From Peptococcaceae bacterium (GTDB lineage Bacteria; Bacillota; DSM-12270; Thermacetogeniales; Thermacetogeniaceae): a stretch of DNA of 6,222 nt. Made by a program: the position numbers and the translations under genes. The stretch covers positions 15,202 to 21,423 of the forward strand of contig PLQY01000026.1 in NCBI GenBank assembly GCA_003160265.1. The letters run 5' to 3'. The notes under the pieces were generated by a model that saw only the letters and a program-made list of their open reading frames with translations, was not told the origin of the DNA and did not search any database. Below are positions 1-4,541 of this stretch, one piece after another; the first letter of the stretch is position 1, and every line of letters begins with the position of its first letter.

Positions 1-16
1 AGAATAGCGAGAAAAC

Positions 17-43
17 AAAACTACCGCGGATCGCGGTAGTTTT
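17..43 (-). terminator. Strong, probably bidirectional hairpin terminator
   Basis: A perfect 12-bp inverted repeat (17-28 paired with 32-43) encloses a 3-nt loop. The outer four pairs are A:T, so both strands show a GC-rich stem ending in a T run. On the minus strand the stem is followed by TTTTGTTTTC, the better tail. It most likely ends the minus-strand toxin-antitoxin unit, and may also serve a plus-strand gene that ends left of the window. Confidence 0.75.
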
Positions 44-103
44 GATATATAAACTACAATATGAAGTTGCCAGTTCAGGAAATGCAGCCGGGAAATCATC
101 AAG

Positions 104-137
104 CAAAGCGCTTGGCAGCTAATCACCAAGCGTTTTG
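104..137 (-). terminator. Second hairpin downstream of hicB
   Basis: A 12-bp stem with one G:T pair (104-115 with 126-137) encloses a 10-nt loop. It lies 63 bases beyond the hicB-like stop codon on the same transcript. The T tail is weak on both strands, so it may be an attenuating or stabilising hairpin rather than a full terminator. With the hairpin at 17-43, it accounts for most of the non-coding stretch 1-199. Confidence 0.45.
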
Positions 138-199
138 ATCTATTTATCACCGGTCGAACCTGTCCGGCCAGGAAAAGTGAACGCTAGAAGAATTCTGGT

Positions 200-409
200 T
201 TAAGAAACTTTAACGTACTTAGCTTTTGCAGAAGGTTCGGGAAGCGGCAGCCCATCTTCGATCAAACCCTTGAGGTGCATCCGCAAAGCTTCTTGGTATT
301 CCTGCAGTGTTTCTTCTGAAGTGTTGCCGGTAGCGATGCAACCAGGAACATCGGGACTATATGCTGCCCAATTATTTTCGGCTTTTTCGAGGATAACTAA
401 ATATTCCAC
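200..409 (-). CDS. Orphan HicB-family antitoxin
   Basis: This is a 69-residue HicB-like domain (UPF0150 / HicB_lk_antitox type). Family hallmarks are an N-terminal strand, the segment YSPDVPGCIATG at residues 17-28, and a helix with the typical EALRMHLKGLIEDG (about 40-53), followed by a proline-rich tail. HicB proteins bind and neutralise HicA, a small mRNA interferase. This short form has no C-terminal ribbon-helix-helix or HTH, so it probably does not bind DNA itself. The start is GTG at 409; a purine-rich GAAAGGA lies upstream, and the ATG at 420 is out of frame and closes quickly. Its normal partner hicA is reduced to a 3' remnant ending one base before this start. It follows the PIN toxin gene on the same strand and may be co-transcribed with it. 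It may be a leftover, or may act against a HicA encoded elsewhere. Confidence 0.85.
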   Translation of the reverse strand: MEYLVILEKAENNWAAYSPDVPGCIATGNTSEETLQEYQEALRMHLKGLIEDGLPLPEPSAKAKYVKVS

Positions 410-410
410 C

Positions 411-470
411 CTATTTCCATCCTTTCTTCAGACCTGCTTGACGAAGAATGACCTCAGCGATCAACCCGCC
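411..470 (-). pseudogene. 3' remnant of a hicA toxin gene
   Basis: In the gap between the PIN gene and hicB, a minus-strand frame reads EVILRQAGLKKGWK and then stops (TAG at 413-411). This resembles the conserved C-terminal helix of HicA toxins, usually of the form SILRQAGLK near the C-terminus. The stop lies one base before the hicB GTG, which is normal hicA-hicB spacing. Going upstream, the frame closes at a TGA just beyond 470, inside the 3' end of the PIN gene. The double-stranded-RNA-binding-like body of HicA and its catalytic His are therefore gone. The PIN gene and the remnant appear to meet at a deletion or insertion junction near 453-475. The identification rests on about 13 residues plus position. 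Confidence 0.6.
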
Positions 471-927
471 TCATAGATCTCGCCCTGCCCTCTTGCAAGA
501 TATCGGCAAGCTGTTGTAGAAATTCACCAGGAGCAGCAACAGCAAAATCTAATTTCCCCCTTTCTTTGAGGGCAAGAAAATGCTTATCAAGGCTCAATAA
601 CCAGTTCACCTTTGCGGATATAGCTGCCGCCATAATTGGGGCGTCATGTTCGTTAATGATTGACCTCGCGTGTTCAATCTCCTGTTCTGAAGTTTTAATC
701 ACTGTAAAGTGAAGTTCTCTCATGAGTCTTTCAAAATGAGCAACTGCCTGTGGAAGTTTTTTCGCAACATTCCGCAGTACTTCATTTTCAACATCTGCAG
801 ATATATATGGAGCGATAATCCCAAGCTCGGCCAGAGCCAGCACCTTATGAGATCCCCCGCTGGCAGAAGCCAATCCTGCGATAATCACGCTGCTATCCAG
901 GAAGACTCTAATCTTCCTCATACTCAT
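454..927 (-). CDS. PIN-domain ribonuclease toxin (VapC-like)
   Basis: A 157-residue PIN-fold protein of the 'putative toxin-antitoxin system toxin component, PIN family' type. Acidic residues fit the Mg-dependent RNase active site: D11 in FLDSSVIIAG, E47/E49 in ADVENEVL, D95 in HDAPIMAAA and D114 in LLSLDKHF. Such proteins cleave RNA and inhibit translation unless bound by their antitoxin. The ATG at 927 overlaps the AbrB-type gene by 20 bases, the usual antitoxin-first arrangement with translational coupling. An AAGGCGG ribosome site sits just upstream; a second ATG at 921 is an alternative start with better spacing. The last 10-15 residues (EGRARSMRRVDR) run into the hicA remnant and may be non-native sequence gained at that junction. 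All four expected acidic positions are present, so the toxin looks intact. Confidence 0.85.
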   Translation of the reverse strand: MSMRKIRVFLDSSVIIAGLASASGGSHKVLALAELGIIAPYISADVENEVLRNVAKKLPQAVAHFERLMRELHFTVIKTSEQEIEHARSIINEHDAPIMAAAISAKVNWLLSLDKHFLALKERGKLDFAVAAPGEFLQQLADILQEGRARSMRRVDR

Positions 928-1198
928 GACCGCCTTCTCTTAGCTCGGCTAGCAGATCATTGAGTTCGATTTGACTGTGCTCCATGTCTTTACGAACGGC
1001 CGAAGCCAACTCTTTTACGGTCAACTTTTTCGGTGTGGCTAGAAAGCTATTACCGATCGGAAACACCTCCAGTATCGTATCCTCTTCGATTCCTAAGTTA
1101 TCCCTGATTTCTGAAGGGATAGTGAATTGCCCTTTACCACGAAGCCGCACCTTTTTGATTGCGGAACCTATACGCAAGTCCTTTTGAACTTCTGACAT
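908..1198 (-). CDS. AbrB/MazE-type antitoxin
   Basis: A 96-residue protein with a swapped-hairpin AbrB/SpoVT/MazE DNA-binding domain at about residues 15-58. The signature is VRLRGKGQFTIPSEIRDNLGI, with ITIP-type residues at 25-28 and the strand GNSFLATPKK closing the domain. The acidic, helical tail (59-96, ending HEYEED) would be the toxin-binding part. It precedes and overlaps the PIN toxin gene by 20 bases, so the two form a VapBC-like type II pair. Antitoxins of this class normally repress their own operon through the AbrB domain. The ATG at 1198 has a good ribosome site (AAAGGGGGA, about 7 nt spacing). An AT-rich candidate promoter lies immediately upstream. Confidence 0.85.
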   Translation of the reverse strand: MSEVQKDLRIGSAIKKVRLRGKGQFTIPSEIRDNLGIEEDTILEVFPIGNSFLATPKKLTVKELASAVRKDMEHSQIELNDLLAELREGGHEYEED

Positions 1199-1229
1199 TC
1201 TTATTTCCCCCTTTCTGACTTCTTACTAT

Positions 1230-1258
1230 ATTATATATTAGAACGGAGGAATATACTA
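1230..1258 (-). promoter_or_regulatory. Candidate promoter of the abrB-pin unit
   Basis: On the minus strand a TATAAT lies at 1235-1230, 31 bases before the antitoxin ATG. The hexamer 17 bases upstream (TAGTAT, 1258-1253) matches the -35 consensus poorly, so activity would rest on the -10 element. The surrounding TA-rich tract is a plausible autoregulatory target, but I see no clean operator palindrome. Confidence 0.35.
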
Positions 1259-1279
1259 CACATATTTTCCAAATAGAAA

Positions 1280-1297
1280 AGCCGGGTTGTCCCGGCT
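1280..1297 (-). terminator. Rho-independent terminator, minus strand
   Basis: A perfect 7-bp GC-rich stem (1280-1286 with 1291-1297, loop TTGT on plus) is followed on the minus strand by TTTTCTATTT. The plus strand has no T tail, so it acts on minus-strand transcripts. It lies three bases beyond the stop of the short minus frame at 1301-1363, as a terminator of that gene would. It insulates the abrB promoter from upstream transcription. Confidence 0.65.
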
Positions 1298-1300
1298 TAG

Positions 1301-1363
1301 CTATAGCATCGCCTTGATGTCCGCCACCTCTGCAGGTGGCAGGTTCCATTTAATAGGAAACAT
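1301..1363 (-). pseudogene. Possible 3' remnant of a lost minus-strand gene
   Basis: A minus frame reads KWNLPPAEVADIKAML and then TAG (1303-1301), directly followed by the terminator at 1280-1297. The frame is open upstream only to about 1410. The ATG at 1363 lacks a ribosome site, so this looks like the tail of a longer gene whose body was removed. The peptide is too short to name a family. A GCCACCT-CTGC-AGGTGGC hairpin (1323-1340) lies inside. A non-coding explanation remains possible. Confidence 0.3.
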
Positions 1364-1365
1364 AC

Positions 1366-1371
1366 TATACT
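1366..1371 (+). promoter_or_regulatory. Candidate -10 of the hcp-fragment transcript
   Basis: TATACT lies 56 bases before the hcp-fragment ATG. No convincing -35 is found 16-18 bases upstream (GTTCCA or TTCCAT is the best available). If active, the original hcp promoter would now drive the methyltransferase-like gene. Confidence 0.3.
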
Positions 1372-1426
1372 GGACTTGTAAGGTCAAGACAGACACGCTT
1401 TTAAATCACCCAAAGGAGGCTTGTAA

Positions 1427-1525
1427 ATGTCGGAGATGTTTTGTTTTCAATGCGAGCAGACAGCGAAAGGCACAGGCTGTACCGTTGCTGGAGTAAATAT
1501 TGACGCCAAGACAGGTGGTTTGTGA
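1427..1525 (+). pseudogene. hcp: 5' fragment of hybrid cluster protein gene (hcp)
   Basis: A 32-codon frame opens behind a near-perfect ribosome site (AAAGGAGG, 1412-1419). It begins MSEMFCFQCEQTAKGTGC, the N-terminus of the hybrid cluster protein (hydroxylamine reductase / NO-detoxifying Hcp, normally about 540 residues). Cys6, Cys9 and Cys18 match the first three ligands of the N-terminal iron-sulfur cluster (Cys3, 6, 15 in the Desulfovibrio protein). The fourth ligand is expected at position 24, where there is Asn. Homology stops at Val23, and nine unrelated codons follow to TGA. The stop overlaps the next gene's ATG (TGATG at 1523-1527), so translation may be coupled. It is best read as a deletion-truncated hcp. 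A retained role as a leader peptide is possible but unsupported. Confidence 0.8.
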
Positions 1526-2550
1526 TGAGAGAAAAACTTGTCGGTAACTGCCAGACTACGGCCATGGGGATCATGCCGCACAGCGATGTGGATCGGGCTT
1601 TAAAACTGGCCATGGGCTTCGACATTCCCTTTTGGCCGCAGTTGCCCCGGGTGAGCATCTACGAGGATATGTACGTCCAACTCTCGGAGCACATGCCGGG
1701 CCTCAGCGTCGATGAAGCCGCCAAACAGGTCAACTTCTCGCTGCCGCAGTTTTACGAAGAGTTGGCGGTCTATCTGGAAAACGCCGAAGATCCCGCCTAT
1801 TTTAATCTATCCCCACGGTATTCTTTGGTGTATGATACCTTCCTGAACCAGGATTTTTCCCGCTACTATGCGATACGCGGCCAGGTGATCGGGCCGATCA
1901 GCTTCGGGCTGAAGATCACTGACGAGGAGAAGAAGCCGATCATCTACAACGATGATGTGCGGCAGGTCTTATACGACTTCGTGGCCCGGAAGATCATAGC
2001 CCAGCAGCAGGAAATGGCGCAGCACCATCCCCGGGCGTTTGTCTGGCTCGATGAACCCGGTCTGCAGTTCATCTTCATGGGCTTTACCGGCTATAGTTCG
2101 GAGCGGGCGAGCCAGGACTACGCCGCCTTTCTGGAACAGCTTCCCAGTCCCAAGGGATTGCACCTGTGTGGCAATCCGGACTGGAGCTTCTTGCTCAATC
2201 TCGATTTTGATATCCTGTCGGTGGACATCCTGGCCTGGGGCGAGATCTTCACCCGCTACACTGATGAGTTGCGCCGCTTCCTGGACCGGGGCGGTATCAT
2301 CTCCTGGGGCATCACGCCCACGCTGGACGAGGAGGTGGCAGGGGTGACCGCCACGGCCATGATCGAGCGACTGGAGGCGTTGTGGGACTACCTGGCGTCC
2401 AAGGGGATCCCCAAGGAGCAGGTGCTGGCCCAAGCCTGGCTGGCCCCGGCCCGCTGCTGCCTAGTCAACCGAGACGAGACTGGCGTGGAGCATTCTTTTG
2501 CGATATTGCAGGATGTGGCCAATACATTAAAAGGGAGGTACAGGCTTTAA
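1525..2550 (+). CDS. MetE/UroD-superfamily methyltransferase-like protein
   Basis: This 341-residue protein resembles the catalytic TIM-barrel half of cobalamin-independent methionine synthase and the corrinoid methyltransferases of the UroD superfamily (MtaA/CmuA type). Such enzymes use a zinc site to activate a thiol for methyl transfer. A likely zinc motif is visible: His213-Leu-Cys215 in GLHLCGNPDW, and a distal Cys311-Cys312 in APARCCLV, matching the HxC...C pattern. It begins CQTTAMGIMPHSDVDRAL and includes FDIPFWPQLPRVS, typical of short stand-alone members of anaerobes. There is no separate N-terminal MetE half, so the methyl donor may be a corrinoid protein; substrate unknown. The ATG at 1525 has AGGTGG upstream; GTG at 1522 is an alternative start. 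The 3' half is clearly more GC-rich than the 5' end. A GGGAGG motif at 2532-2537 hints at a lost downstream gene. Confidence 0.75.
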   Translation: MREKLVGNCQTTAMGIMPHSDVDRALKLAMGFDIPFWPQLPRVSIYEDMYVQLSEHMPGLSVDEAAKQVNFSLPQFYEELAVYLENAEDPAYFNLSPRYSLVYDTFLNQDFSRYYAIRGQVIGPISFGLKITDEEKKPIIYNDDVRQVLYDFVARKIIAQQQEMAQHHPRAFVWLDEPGLQFIFMGFTGYSSERASQDYAAFLEQLPSPKGLHLCGNPDWSFLLNLDFDILSVDILAWGEIFTRYTDELRRFLDRGGIISWGITPTLDEEVAGVTATAMIERLEALWDYLASKGIPKEQVLAQAWLAPARCCLVNRDETGVEHSFAILQDVANTLKGRYRL

Positions 2551-2710
2551 TTTTCTTCAATGGCAATCACCCACGATTCACAAGATAGTTAATACAGCGA
2601 GGTACGCGCGCGACTAGTACACTGTCAACTTTTAAACTGTAGATAACGCTGCATGAACTCAATTATTGAAGAAGCATCGTCAGTGAGTTATCCGCTCAGC
2701 TATTAGTGTT

Positions 2711-2785
2711 ACATTGGATATTACGGTCATCCAGAGCCACTGTTCCGTTTGTGAATGAGCCATGGCTCTGGTAATGGAGCCGCTT
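2711..2785 (-). repeat. Left terminal repeat array of IR-bounded cassette
   Basis: Three copies of a GGCTC-containing unit are read on the minus strand (GAGCC on plus at 2734, 2757 and 2777), spaced 23 and 20 bases. The outermost is preceded by CGGAACAGT and followed outward by CCGTAATATCCA. The array at 4180-4280 has the same units on the plus strand and ends CCATATTATCCA. The outer 40 bases of the two therefore form an imperfect inverted repeat. Multiple roughly 20-bp terminal repeats are typical of IS21-family ends. The rest of 2551-2839 holds no recognisable gene. Confidence 0.6.
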
Positions 2786-2839
2786 GATCATCGAGTTTCC
2801 TCAATACTCGTTTGAAAATGAACGGCCTGATCCTACTTC

Positions 2840-3487
2840 TTATTGACGCTGAGAGAACCTTACCCCCATCTCAAAGGCTTTTTTGCAATCATCGGGAAAT
2901 ACCTCTGCGCGTCTTTTCGCCTTTGCTACGAGATCGAATCTCGTTGCAACATACTTCGAATAATCATCAAATTGAGAGGTATCATTGACGATAAGCAATT
3001 CAGACATACCGAAAACCAGCCCCATGACCTGTTCAATAAATCTAACGGGCTGGTCATAGCCCATTTGTTTCATCCAGGCATCGTTCGAGCTCATCGTATA
3101 GATAAACCCGGTGCGAATGTTCTTGGTAAAGAGCGTTGAAAAAGTTTCATCGTAGACGAGGTACGGATAAATCAATCTTTCAAAAAAAGATTTCATCGCA
3201 CCGGTTGGTGACCCGATATAATTTGGCGAGCCAAGTATTAAAGCATCGGCATCTTTAATCTTGGCGAGAATTGGTGTCAGCTCATCTTTTGTAGCACATT
3301 TGCCATAGCTCGCCCCTTCTTTCAACTTGCAGGCAAAGCAGCTTTTGCATCCACTGTAATGGAGATCGTAGAGATGAATCAGCTCGGTTTCGGCTCCTTG
3401 CGACGCTGCGCCTTCCAGCGCTTTGTTCAGGAGCGTAGCAGTGTTCCATGTCTTTCTGGGACTCCCGTTGAATGCCATTACTTTCAT
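2840..3487 (-). CDS. Flavodoxin-fold NAD(P)H:FMN reductase, Isf-like
   Basis: A 215-residue protein of the flavodoxin-like NADPH-dependent FMN reductase / iron-sulfur flavoprotein group, cytoplasmic. The FMN phosphate loop is NGSPRKTWNTATL near the N-terminus. The second flavin-binding loop is GSPNYIGSPTGAMKSFFERL (about 86-105). Between them is a compact cysteine cluster, Cys47-x2-Cys50-x2-Cys53-x10-Cys64. It resembles the 4Fe-4S motif of Methanosarcina Isf (CX2CX2CX4-7C) with a longer last gap, so an iron-sulfur cluster is possible but unproven. It likely reduces quinones, nitro compounds or other electrophiles, or relays electrons. The ATG at 3487 is chosen because GGAGG lies 7 bases upstream; the GTG at 3493 almost touches that site. 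It is divergent from the MarR gene, which probably represses it. Confidence 0.8.
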   Translation of the reverse strand: MKVMAFNGSPRKTWNTATLLNKALEGAASQGAETELIHLYDLHYSGCKSCFACKLKEGASYGKCATKDELTPILAKIKDADALILGSPNYIGSPTGAMKSFFERLIYPYLVYDETFSTLFTKNIRTGFIYTMSSNDAWMKQMGYDQPVRFIEQVMGLVFGMSELLIVNDTSQFDDYSKYVATRFDLVAKAKRRAEVFPDDCKKAFEMGVRFSQRQ

Positions 3488-3499
3488 GACCACACCTCC

Positions 3500-3539
3500 A
3501 TGTTTATAATAATTATGCTTATATAACTATTATAAACAT
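3500..3539. promoter_or_regulatory. Probable MarR operator, 12-bp inverted repeat
   Basis: Perfect 12-bp arms (ATGTTTATAATA at 3500-3511 and TATTATAAACAT at 3528-3539) are separated by 16 bases. The right arm covers the -10 element of the flavoprotein gene and the left arm lies in its leader, 13 bases before the ATG. A repressor bound here would block the reductase promoter. A GTTATATAA 9-mer on the minus strand within the spacer side recurs on the plus strand at 3612-3620, in the marR promoter. Confidence 0.55.
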
Positions 3540-3556
3540 ATAATTATAATTGTCAC
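3529..3556 (-). promoter_or_regulatory. Promoter of the flavoprotein gene
   Basis: On the minus strand, GTGACA (3556-3551, five of six matches to TTGACA) is followed after 16 bases by a perfect TATAAT (3534-3529). Transcription would start near 3522, leaving a leader of about 35 bases before the ATG at 3487. Confidence 0.65.
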
Positions 3557-3594
3557 TAATTTTCTTCCCTTAGGAAGGATTCTGGGTTTATATG

Positions 3595-3621
3595 CTTACA
3601 GTCAAAGGATTGTTATATAAT
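3595..3621 (+). promoter_or_regulatory. Candidate promoter of the marR gene
   Basis: A perfect TATAAT lies at 3616-3621, with CTTACA (four of six) 15 bases upstream at 3595-3600. A small palindrome GTTAT-ATA-ATAAC (3612-3624) is centred on the -10, so the regulator could bind here and repress itself. The start point near 3628 rules out the TTG at 3629 as start codon. Confidence 0.5.
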
Positions 3622-3649
3622 AACTAAGTTGGCTTACAAAGGGGTGTGT

Positions 3650-4117
3650 ATGGTGAGGGCGGAAACCGTGGAGCAAATTGCCACAGCCTGGATAGGGATA
3701 CTTCCGTTACTACAGAAAAAGATGCCAAGAGGAGACGGGTTAACCGGCAACAAATTGGCATTTAACTCGCAGGCGTATGTGTTGATGCTGCTGCAGAATA
3801 AAAAAGCGATGCCCGTATCCGAGATCGGGAAACAGCTTATGATCTCCCCGTCCAACACGACCCCGCTGATCGATAAACTGATCAATGAAAGGCTGGTTGT
3901 AAGGCGCCCCGATAAGAGCGATCGGCGGGTGATCAATGTGGCCATCACCGGCCGAGGCCTTGAACGCCTGGATGAATTGTACAGGGCCAATGCGGACATC
4001 TTCAAATCCAAATTGTCTAACCTGTCGGATGACGACCTGAACCTGCTGCTGCTGTCGCTGCAAAACATACTGAAGATCGCTGCTAAAGTCTCTGCAGATC
4101 CCGAAAGTTCCCGGTAG
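3650..4117 (+). CDS. MarR-family transcriptional regulator
   Basis: A 155-residue winged-helix protein. The DNA-binding core lies at about residues 40-105: the recognition helix region SPSNTTPLIDKLINERL is followed by the wing VVRRPDKSDRRVINVAITGRG, a textbook MarR signature. N- and C-terminal helices (about 1-25 and 108-148) would form the dimer interface. MarR proteins usually repress a divergent gene and themselves, and release DNA on binding a phenolic ligand or on cysteine oxidation. This protein has no cysteine, so ligand control is more likely than thiol redox sensing. The ATG at 3650 is chosen because AAAGGGG lies 5 bases upstream, and because the TTG at 3629 would sit at the transcription start. 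Its partner is the divergent flavoprotein gene. Confidence 0.9.
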   Translation: MVRAETVEQIATAWIGILPLLQKKMPRGDGLTGNKLAFNSQAYVLMLLQNKKAMPVSEIGKQLMISPSNTTPLIDKLINERLVVRRPDKSDRRVINVAITGRGLERLDELYRANADIFKSKLSNLSDDDLNLLLLSLQNILKIAAKVSADPESSR

Positions 4118-4179
4118 CTGGCTATGAAATGACCATCCTATAATGTGCTATCTTGGACAGTACATAGATACATTCTACA

Positions 4180-4280
4180 GAGGCGATGGCTCTCTGACCG
4201 GAACAGTGGCTCAGTTTTACCGGACTCGTGGCTCTCATCCACCGGAACGGTGGCTCATTTCAGACCATATTATCCACTCA
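4180..4280 (+). repeat. Right terminal repeat array of IR-bounded cassette
   Basis: Four GGCTC-containing units occur at 4188, 4208, 4230 and 4252 (spacings 20, 22, 22). Consensus is CCGGAACNGTGGCTC, with variable spacers. The array ends in CCATATTATCCACTCA, which pairs imperfectly with the left array at 2711-2750. The organisation is that of an IS21-family terminus. The final A is also the first base of the LysR-fragment ATG. Confidence 0.65.
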
Positions 4281-4429
4281 TGGAAAGCGTGGACCTAAAT
4301 CTCCTCACAGCTCTGGATGTGCTGCTTACGGAAGGCAGCGTAACTGGAGCAGCCCGTAGACTCGGTCTGAGTTCCTCCGCAATGAGTCGTACACTCACGC
4401 GCCTTCGGACATCGACTGGAGATCCGTAG
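4280..4429 (+). pseudogene. LysR-family regulator, N-terminal fragment
   Basis: From the ATG at 4280 the frame encodes 49 residues and then TAG. The segment [20 protein letters not shown] with the following [18 protein letters not shown] is a clear LysR N-terminal HTH. It stops exactly after TGDP, where full proteins continue LLVRAG. Past the TAG, homology is replaced by the opposite-strand istA remnant. About 250 residues, including the whole effector domain, are missing. There is no ribosome site upstream, only the cassette end. The GC-rich codons differ from the AT-rich surroundings and suggest transfer from a higher-GC source. It is almost certainly non-functional. Confidence 0.8.
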
Positions 4430-4541
4430 CTCGCCTGAGAACCCCTGCCACCGTGTTTCTCGAACACTCGCAGGCGGAGGCTATGTCTTGTTTTTTGATC
4501 CCGAGGCCTCCAAGTCTCAGAATCTCTCTGTAATTGGTCAA
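4395..4541 (-). pseudogene. istA: istA transposase, N-terminal fragment (IS21)
   Basis: Starting at TTG 4541, behind AGGAGG with 8 bases spacing, the minus frame reads TNYREILRLGGLGIKKQDIA and then SACECSRNTVAGVLRRA. This is the N-terminal HTH of IS21-family IstA transposases. After about residue 38 (near 4427) the homology ends, and the frame continues through LysR-derived sequence to TGA at 4397-4395. The DDE catalytic domain and istB are absent, so the gene is dead. Its own upstream terminal array lies at 4602-4669, in the correct position for the left end of the element. Confidence 0.8.

Larger units (their letters stand above)
2711..4280. mobile_element. IR-bounded cassette without transposase (MIC-like)
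   Basis: About 1.57 kb is enclosed by outward-pointing GGCTC repeat arrays in inverted orientation. It contains only the flavoprotein gene and its divergent MarR regulator. No transposase or helper ATPase is present, so movement would need a full IS21-type element elsewhere. That fits the mobile insertion cassette idea (passenger genes between IS-type ends) or an IS element whose istAB were replaced. I see no target-site duplication, and the inverted repeats are imperfect. The alternative is two unrelated IS scars that happen to flank the pair. Confidence 0.45.

Noticed and set aside
61..138. 25-codon plus-strand ORF starting at ATG 61
   Set aside because: It has no ribosome site and no recognisable protein, and it runs through the hairpin at 104-137.
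1375..1388. CTTG-N6-CAAG inverted repeat as an FNR/HcpR-type operator of the hcp fragment
   Set aside because: The TTG and CAA triplets are 6 bases apart instead of the 8 expected for FNR-family sites, and the flanks do not match. Chance is likely.
1969..2433. Long minus-strand ORF inside the methyltransferase gene
   Set aside because: It lies fully antisense to a clearly conserved protein, in a GC-rich region that suppresses stops. It has no family signature.
2635..2700. Minus frame TDDASSIIEFMQRYLQFKS as a transposase remnant
   Set aside because: Only about 20 codons, with no convincing family match from memory. Not enough to call.
3634..4068. Minus-strand ORFs opposite marR
   Set aside because: Antisense shadows of the MarR gene; low-complexity composition and no ribosome site.
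4145..4279. N-terminal extension of the LysR fragment starting at 4145
   Set aside because: The frame merely passes through the terminal repeat array. The conserved LysR N-terminus begins at the ATG at 4280.
4180..4280. Periodic repeats as a small CRISPR array
   Set aside because: Units are only about 22 bases in total, with short degenerate cores and no constant repeat/spacer division. No cas gene is present. IS-end repeats explain them better.
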